Assembly: GCF_000184745.1 (NCBI RefSeq)
Contig: NC_014931.1
Coordinates: 6,324,001-6,388,000 of the forward strand
Source of the DNA: Variovorax paradoxus EPS
GTDB lineage: Bacteria; Pseudomonadota; Gammaproteobacteria; Burkholderiales; Burkholderiaceae_C
Length of the DNA stretch: 64,000 bases
Direction of reading: 5' to 3'
The position numbers were made by a program, and so were the translations under genes. Shown in pieces: positions 60,748-64,000 of the stretch. Under the pieces are notes generated by a model, which saw only the letters and a list, made by a program, of their open reading frames with translations, searched no databases and was not told where the DNA came from. Each line of letters opens with the position of its first letter. The first letter of the stretch is position 1.

Positions 60748-60907
60748 GGGTTTGATTCTGCTTGAAGCCCTCGCCGCGGGACTCGTGTTCATCTTGATCA
60801 TCTGGTGGACCATGTTTTCCGGCCGCAGCAAGGGTGAATTGCATGACGACACGGAGGCCGAAGCCGACCGCGCGCCCGACGATGGACGCCCGCCGCCGAA
60901 ACCGTGA
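60746..60907 (+). CDS. Small single-span membrane protein
   Basis: A 53-aa protein: a hydrophobic helix (LLEALAAGLVFILIIWWTMF, about 5-24) followed by a charged tail (GRSKGELHDDTEAEAD) rich in Pro and acidic residues. GGAG lies about ten bases before the ATG. Its start codon overlaps the mltA start codon on the other strand (CATG). The helix and ribosome site argue for a real gene, but I cannot name its family. It reads towards the OmpA-like lipoprotein genes. Confidence 0.6.
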   Translation: MGLILLEALAAGLVFILIIWWTMFSGRSKGELHDDTEAEADRAPDDGRPPPKP

Positions 60908-61105
60908 ATTGCTTGCGTAGCCCGCCGCCGCGCACCCATGTCGGAGAAGCGCCTGGTCGCTATTACTTTAGTAGCAATCATCGCAGCATGCACGCGCAAT
61001 GGCGAAGGTTTTCTTATTTTCCGTAGGGCCTTGAACCCGTACCATCGCGTACCCTCCCCAGCGCTAAGCTGTGCCCCGCTTGATTCAACATCGAAAGGGA
61101 TCGCC

Positions 61106-61765
61106 ATGAAAAAGTTCGTACTTGCCACCTGTGCCACCGCCATCGTCCTGTCCGGCTGCGCCGGCGGCATGACAGACACCCAACGCAACACCGGCATCGG
61201 TGCCGGCATCGGCGCACTGGGCGGCGCCGCCATCGGCTCGGCCACCGGCGGCAACCGCGGTGCCATCGGCACGGGCGCGGTGGTCGGCGCGGCAGCCGGC
61301 GCGCTCGGCGGCTACCTGTGGTCGCAGCGCATGGAAAACCAGAAGCGCCAGATGGAAGCCGCCACGCAGGGCACCGGCGTTGCCGTGACCCAGACCCAGA
61401 ACAATGAGCTGAAGCTGGCCATTCCGAGCGACGTGTCGTTCGACGTGGGCCGCGCCAACATCAAGCCCAACTTCGCACCGGTGCTCGACCAGTTCGCCAG
61501 CGGCCTGCGGAACAACCCGAATGCCGAGGTGCGCATCATCGGCCACACCGACAGCACCGGCTCGGACGCCATCAACAACCCGCTGTCGGTCGACCGTGCC
61601 GCCAGCACGCGCGACTATCTGGTCGCACGCGGCGTGAATGCGGCGGCCTTCCGCATCGAAGGCCGCGGCTCGCACGAGCCGGTGGCCGACAACAACTCCG
61701 ACGCCGGCCGCGCGCAGAATCGCCGCGTCGAAATCTACGTGGGTGAGCGCGGCCCGCGCGGCTAA
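61106..61765 (+). CDS. OmpA-family lipoprotein with glycine-zipper
   Basis: A 219-aa lipoprotein. The signal MKKFVLATCATAIVLSGC ends at a lipobox Cys. Residues about 30-75 form a glycine-zipper membrane segment (GIGAGIGALGGAAIGSATGG). The C-terminal OmpA domain (about 105-215) has VSFDVGRANIKPNFAPVLDQ, IIGHTDSTGSDAINNPLSVD and GRAQNRRVEIYV, the peptidoglycan-binding Asp/Arg pattern. It resembles YiaD-type outer-membrane proteins that anchor to the wall. It is 84 bp before a second OmpA-like gene, with a hairpin between. Confidence 0.93.
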   Translation: MKKFVLATCATAIVLSGCAGGMTDTQRNTGIGAGIGALGGAAIGSATGGNRGAIGTGAVVGAAAGALGGYLWSQRMENQKRQMEAATQGTGVAVTQTQNNELKLAIPSDVSFDVGRANIKPNFAPVLDQFASGLRNNPNAEVRIIGHTDSTGSDAINNPLSVDRAASTRDYLVARGVNAAAFRIEGRGSHEPVADNNSDAGRAQNRRVEIYVGERGPRG

Positions 61766-61780
61766 GCAGCCACCCCCACC

Positions 61781-61812
61781 GGGAAACCGGCCGCATCGAA
61801 CGGCCGGTTCCC
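61781..61812 (+). terminator. Hairpin between the two OmpA-like genes
   Basis: The arms GGGAAACCGGCCG (61781-61793) and CGGCCGGTTCCC (61801-61812) pair well around a CATCGAA loop. Only a short T-run (GTTTTC) follows at 61819, so this may be a partial terminator or an mRNA stabiliser. Confidence 0.55.
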
Positions 61813-61849
61813 GCCATCGTTTTCATTGGTCCATAAGAGGGAAAAACTC

Positions 61850-62416
61850 ATGAGGAAGCTTCTTGTCTCGGGTGCAGCAGCAGCGGCTGCGTTGATGTTC
61901 ATTGCAGGTTGCGCTTCGCAGTCCGCACCGCCGCCGGCGCCCGCGCCGGCCGCACAGCCGGCACCGCCCGCCAACAGCTGGACAGCGCGCCTGGCCGCAC
62001 TGAAGACCGACCTGGAAGCCTCGACCAAGGGCACGGGCGTGGTGATCGAGCAGACCGCCGACAACCAGCTGCACGTGGTCATTCCGAATGAGCTGTCGTT
62101 CGACACGGGCCGCGCCAACGTCAAGCGCAACCTCGCGCAGGTGCTCGACAAGGTCGCCGAAGGCCTGAAGAGCGCCACCGCCGCCAGCGTGCGCGTGGTC
62201 GGCCACACCGATGCGACGGGCAGCGAGGAAGGCAACGAGCGCCTCTCGGTGAGCCGCGCCGACAGCGTGCGCAACCACCTGGTGGGCCGCGGCGTGTCGA
62301 CCACCGCCATCACGACCGACGGCCGCGGCTCGCGCGAACCGCTGGCCGACAACGGCACCGCCGCTGGCCGTGCCCAGAACCGCCGCGTCGAGATCTTCGT
62401 CGCGGAAAAGGCCTGA
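61850..62416 (+). CDS. OmpA-family lipoprotein
   Basis: A 188-aa lipoprotein paralogous to its neighbour. The signal MRKLLVSGAAAAAALMFIAGC ends at a lipobox Cys, followed by a Pro/Ala linker. The OmpA domain (about 75-185) has LSFDTGRANVKRNLAQVLDK, VVGHTDATGSEEGNERLSVS and GRAQNRRVEIFV. There is no glycine-zipper. It is probably a tandem duplicate specialised for binding peptidoglycan. It is separated by 4 bp from the converging response-regulator gene. Confidence 0.92.
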   Translation: MRKLLVSGAAAAAALMFIAGCASQSAPPPAPAPAAQPAPPANSWTARLAALKTDLEASTKGTGVVIEQTADNQLHVVIPNELSFDTGRANVKRNLAQVLDKVAEGLKSATAASVRVVGHTDATGSEEGNERLSVSRADSVRNHLVGRGVSTTAITTDGRGSREPLADNGTAAGRAQNRRVEIFVAEKA

Positions 62417-62420
62417 TCTC

Positions 62421-63047
62421 CTAAAGATCCCGAAGTCGGTTCGCCAATTCGACGGCCGACTTCACTTCCATCTTCTCGAACACGCGCGCCCGGTGGACCT
62501 CCACCGTGCGCACGCTGATGGCCAACTGATCGGCGATCAGCTTGTTCGGCAATCCTTCGACCACGAGCCGCATCACGTCGCGCTCGCGGTCCGTCAGTTC
62601 GGCGATGCGCCCGGCGAGGCTGTGGCGCACGCGCTGCACCTCGAGCGCGCGCAGCGACGCCCCGAGCGCCTGCTCGATGCGATCGACCAGCGCGTTGTCC
62701 GAGAACGGCTTCTCGCAGAAATCGAAGGCACCGCGCTTGACGGCATCCACCGCCGTCGGCACGTCCGCGTGGCCGGTGAGAAAGATCACCGGCATCGCGT
62801 CCAGCAGGCCGCGCTCGGCGAGCCGGTCGAACAGCACGAGCCCGCTGGTGCCGGGCATGCGCACATCGAGCAGCAGGCAGCGCGGCTGATCAGGCAGCGG
62901 GCCCTCGGCCAGCAACTGCTCGAAGGCCTCGGCGCTGCCGAAATGCTCGCTCGCCAGACGCCGCGAGCGCAGCAGCCAGGCCAGCGCCTCGCGCACGCTG
63001 GCATCGTCGTCGACGATATAGATGAGTCCATCGATCAGCGGTTGCAT
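62421..63047 (-). CDS. FixJ/TtrR-type response regulator
   Basis: A 208-aa response regulator. The receiver domain (5-120) has IYIVDDDASVREALAWLL, the phosphoacceptor Asp in CLLLDVRMPG, LTGHADVPTAVDAVK and the Lys in FCEKPFSD. A LuxR/FixJ-type HTH (about 140-205) has LTDRERDVMRLVVEGLPNK and ISVRTVEVHRARVFEKM. The start at 63047 gives the receiver N-terminus; a longer reading from 63158 is rejected. It lies 37 bp after its partner kinase on the same strand. Confidence 0.94.
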   Translation of the reverse strand: MQPLIDGLIYIVDDDASVREALAWLLRSRRLASEHFGSAEAFEQLLAEGPLPDQPRCLLLDVRMPGTSGLVLFDRLAERGLLDAMPVIFLTGHADVPTAVDAVKRGAFDFCEKPFSDNALVDRIEQALGASLRALEVQRVRHSLAGRIAELTDRERDVMRLVVEGLPNKLIADQLAISVRTVEVHRARVFEKMEVKSAVELANRLRDL

Positions 63048-63084
63048 ATCAACAATTCCAGGAAGAGCGAAGGCCGCAGGCGCG

Positions 63085-64000
63085 TCATGTGCTCGGAAGG
63101 GTAAAGCGGAACACGGTGCCGCGCGGCCGGTTGGGTTCGTGCATGAGCGCGCCGCCATGCTGCTCCACCACCGTGCGGCACAGGCTCAGGCCGAGGCCCA
63201 TGCCGTCGGCGCGCGTGGTGAAGAAGGGCGTGAAGAGCCGCTCGGCCACGTCGTCGCTGATGCCGCAACCCAGGTCGGCCACCGAGAACTCGAGCCACCG
63301 GCGGGCGTCGTCGGCGGTGGTGCTCCCGCCCACCGCCACCGCGCGCGCCACGCGCAGCCGCAGCACGCGGCTGCCGACGTTGTCGGGGCTGTCCATCGCC
63401 TGCATCGCATTGCGCGCGAGGTTCAGCAGCACCTGCTCGACCAGCGTACGGTCGCACATGGCCGCGGGCAGCCGGTCTTCGAGCACCACCTCGATGATCA
63501 CGCCGAGCTTGCGCGCCTGCAGCCGCACGAGCGGCAGCACCGCGTCGATGAGTGCCTGCGGCGCAACAGCTTCGCGCGTGCGGTCGCGCCGGCGCACGAA
63601 GTCGTGCACGCTGCGGATCACCTGGCCCGCGCGGTCGGCCTGCTCGGCGATGCGCTTGACCGCCATCGCGACTTCGCCTTGGTCGCCCTTGGCATGAGGC
63701 CCGAGCAGGTTGAGCGAGCCGCTGGCATAACTCGCGATCGCGGCCAGCGGCTGCGTGAGTTCATGGCTCAGCAGCGATGCCATCTCGCCGACCGTGGCGA
63801 GCCGCGCGCTCGCCTGCAGGCGCTCCTGGCTCGCGCGCGAAAGCTCCTCGATGCGGCGCTGCTCGCTCACGTCGATGAACGCGCTCATCCAGCCGGTCTG
63901 CACGCGGTGCGCGTTGATGAGCGGCGCCTCGAAGATCAGCACCGGAAAGCGCGTGCCGTCCTTGCGCATGAAGACCGATTCGAACCCCTCGCGCGGCGGC
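63085..64000 (-). CDS. PAS-domain sensor histidine kinase, 5' part outside the window
   Basis: The C-terminal 304 residues of a sensor kinase. The window begins in a PAS domain (FESVFMRKDGTRFPV), then a coiled linker (SEQRRIEELSRASQERLQ), the phosphoacceptor box LLSHELTQPLAAIASYASG, and the ATPase domain with NLARNAMQAMD (N-box), VADLGCGISDD (G1), FTPFFTTRADGMGLGLSL (F/G2 boxes). This is the FixL/DctB-like group. Its regulator follows at 62421. The signal sensed is unknown because the N-terminus is missing. Confidence 0.93.
   Translation of the reverse strand, partial: PPREGFESVFMRKDGTRFPVLIFEAPLINAHRVQTGWMSAFIDVSEQRRIEELSRASQERLQASARLATVGEMASLLSHELTQPLAAIASYASGSLNLLGPHAKGDQGEVAMAVKRIAEQADRAGQVIRSVHDFVRRRDRTREAVAPQALIDAVLPLVRLQARKLGVIIEVVLEDRLPAAMCDRTLVEQVLLNLARNAMQAMDSPDNVGSRVLRLRVARAVAVGGSTTADDARRWLEFSVADLGCGISDDVAERLFTPFFTTRADGMGLGLSLCRTVVEQHGGALMHEPNRPRGTVFRFTLPST

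Overview
The window is GC-rich, densely coded DNA with mostly short intergenic gaps. It resembles a chromosomal segment of a betaproteobacterium of the Comamonadaceae, most likely Variovorax or a close relative. The pointers are a divergent acdR-acdS pair, Bug-type solute receptors, a homodimeric aceE beside an Lrp gene, a one-chain indolepyruvate oxidoreductase, and REP-like palindromes. The genus is inferred from gene content only. I saw no rRNA, tRNA, CRISPR array, transposase or integrase.

Region by region: (1) 1-5944 holds a cut-off esterase lipoprotein, acdR/acdS (ACC deaminase), the glycolytic genes pyk and pgk, and a LysR regulator. (2) 6029-11556 is a tightly coupled six-gene operon read away from that LysR gene. 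It encodes a VOC enzyme, an alpha/beta hydrolase, an FAD monooxygenase, a 69-aa DUF2783-like protein, an MBL-fold protein with an incomplete metal motif, and a Bug receptor, and is probably an aromatic catabolic unit. (3) 11599-23725 is core housekeeping: azlCD, fmt, a lipoprotein, def, a LysM protein, dprA, smg, a DUF1631 protein and yajC-secD-secF. (4) 24012-28277 is a 1202-aa indolepyruvate oxidoreductase with a divergent Lrp regulator. (5) 28429-32529 is an accessory island. It has a degenerate M23-like module fused to a GH19 lysozyme-like domain, then at once a small signal-peptide protein that looks like its immunity partner, then a tail-anchored protein of unknown function. Base composition falls sharply inside the first gene. 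(6) 32557-37775 has an M28 peptidase, an amino-acid ABC receptor and permease without an ATPase, and an MFS exporter. (7) 37924-45378 has a creatininase-family amidase, a complete NMT1-type ABC importer with an embedded FAD oxidase, a quinone reductase, a VanB-type reductase and a RutR-like TetR regulator. (8) 45399-45997 is a tandem array of seven 81-82-bp palindromic units between converging operons. (9) 45998-51342 is an ltnD-otnK-otnC-otnI operon for L-threonate/D-erythronate, extended by a cytosine-deaminase-like hydrolase and a RidA protein. (10) 51547-54789 is aceE with a divergent Lrp gene. (11) 54816-59328 is two PhoX/DUF839 proteins, one behind a clear Pho box. (12) 59599-64000 has mltA, a tiny membrane protein, two OmpA-like lipoproteins and a FixJ/FixL-like two-component pair cut by the window end.

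The strongest candidate for something undescribed is the effector-immunity-like pair at 28429-31593. Next are the threonate operon with added deaminase and RidA genes, and the palindrome array. Three of the four Lrp-type or LysR-type regulator/target pairs have a palindrome in the divergent gap that is a reasonable operator; the indolepyruvate pair shows only a weak one.
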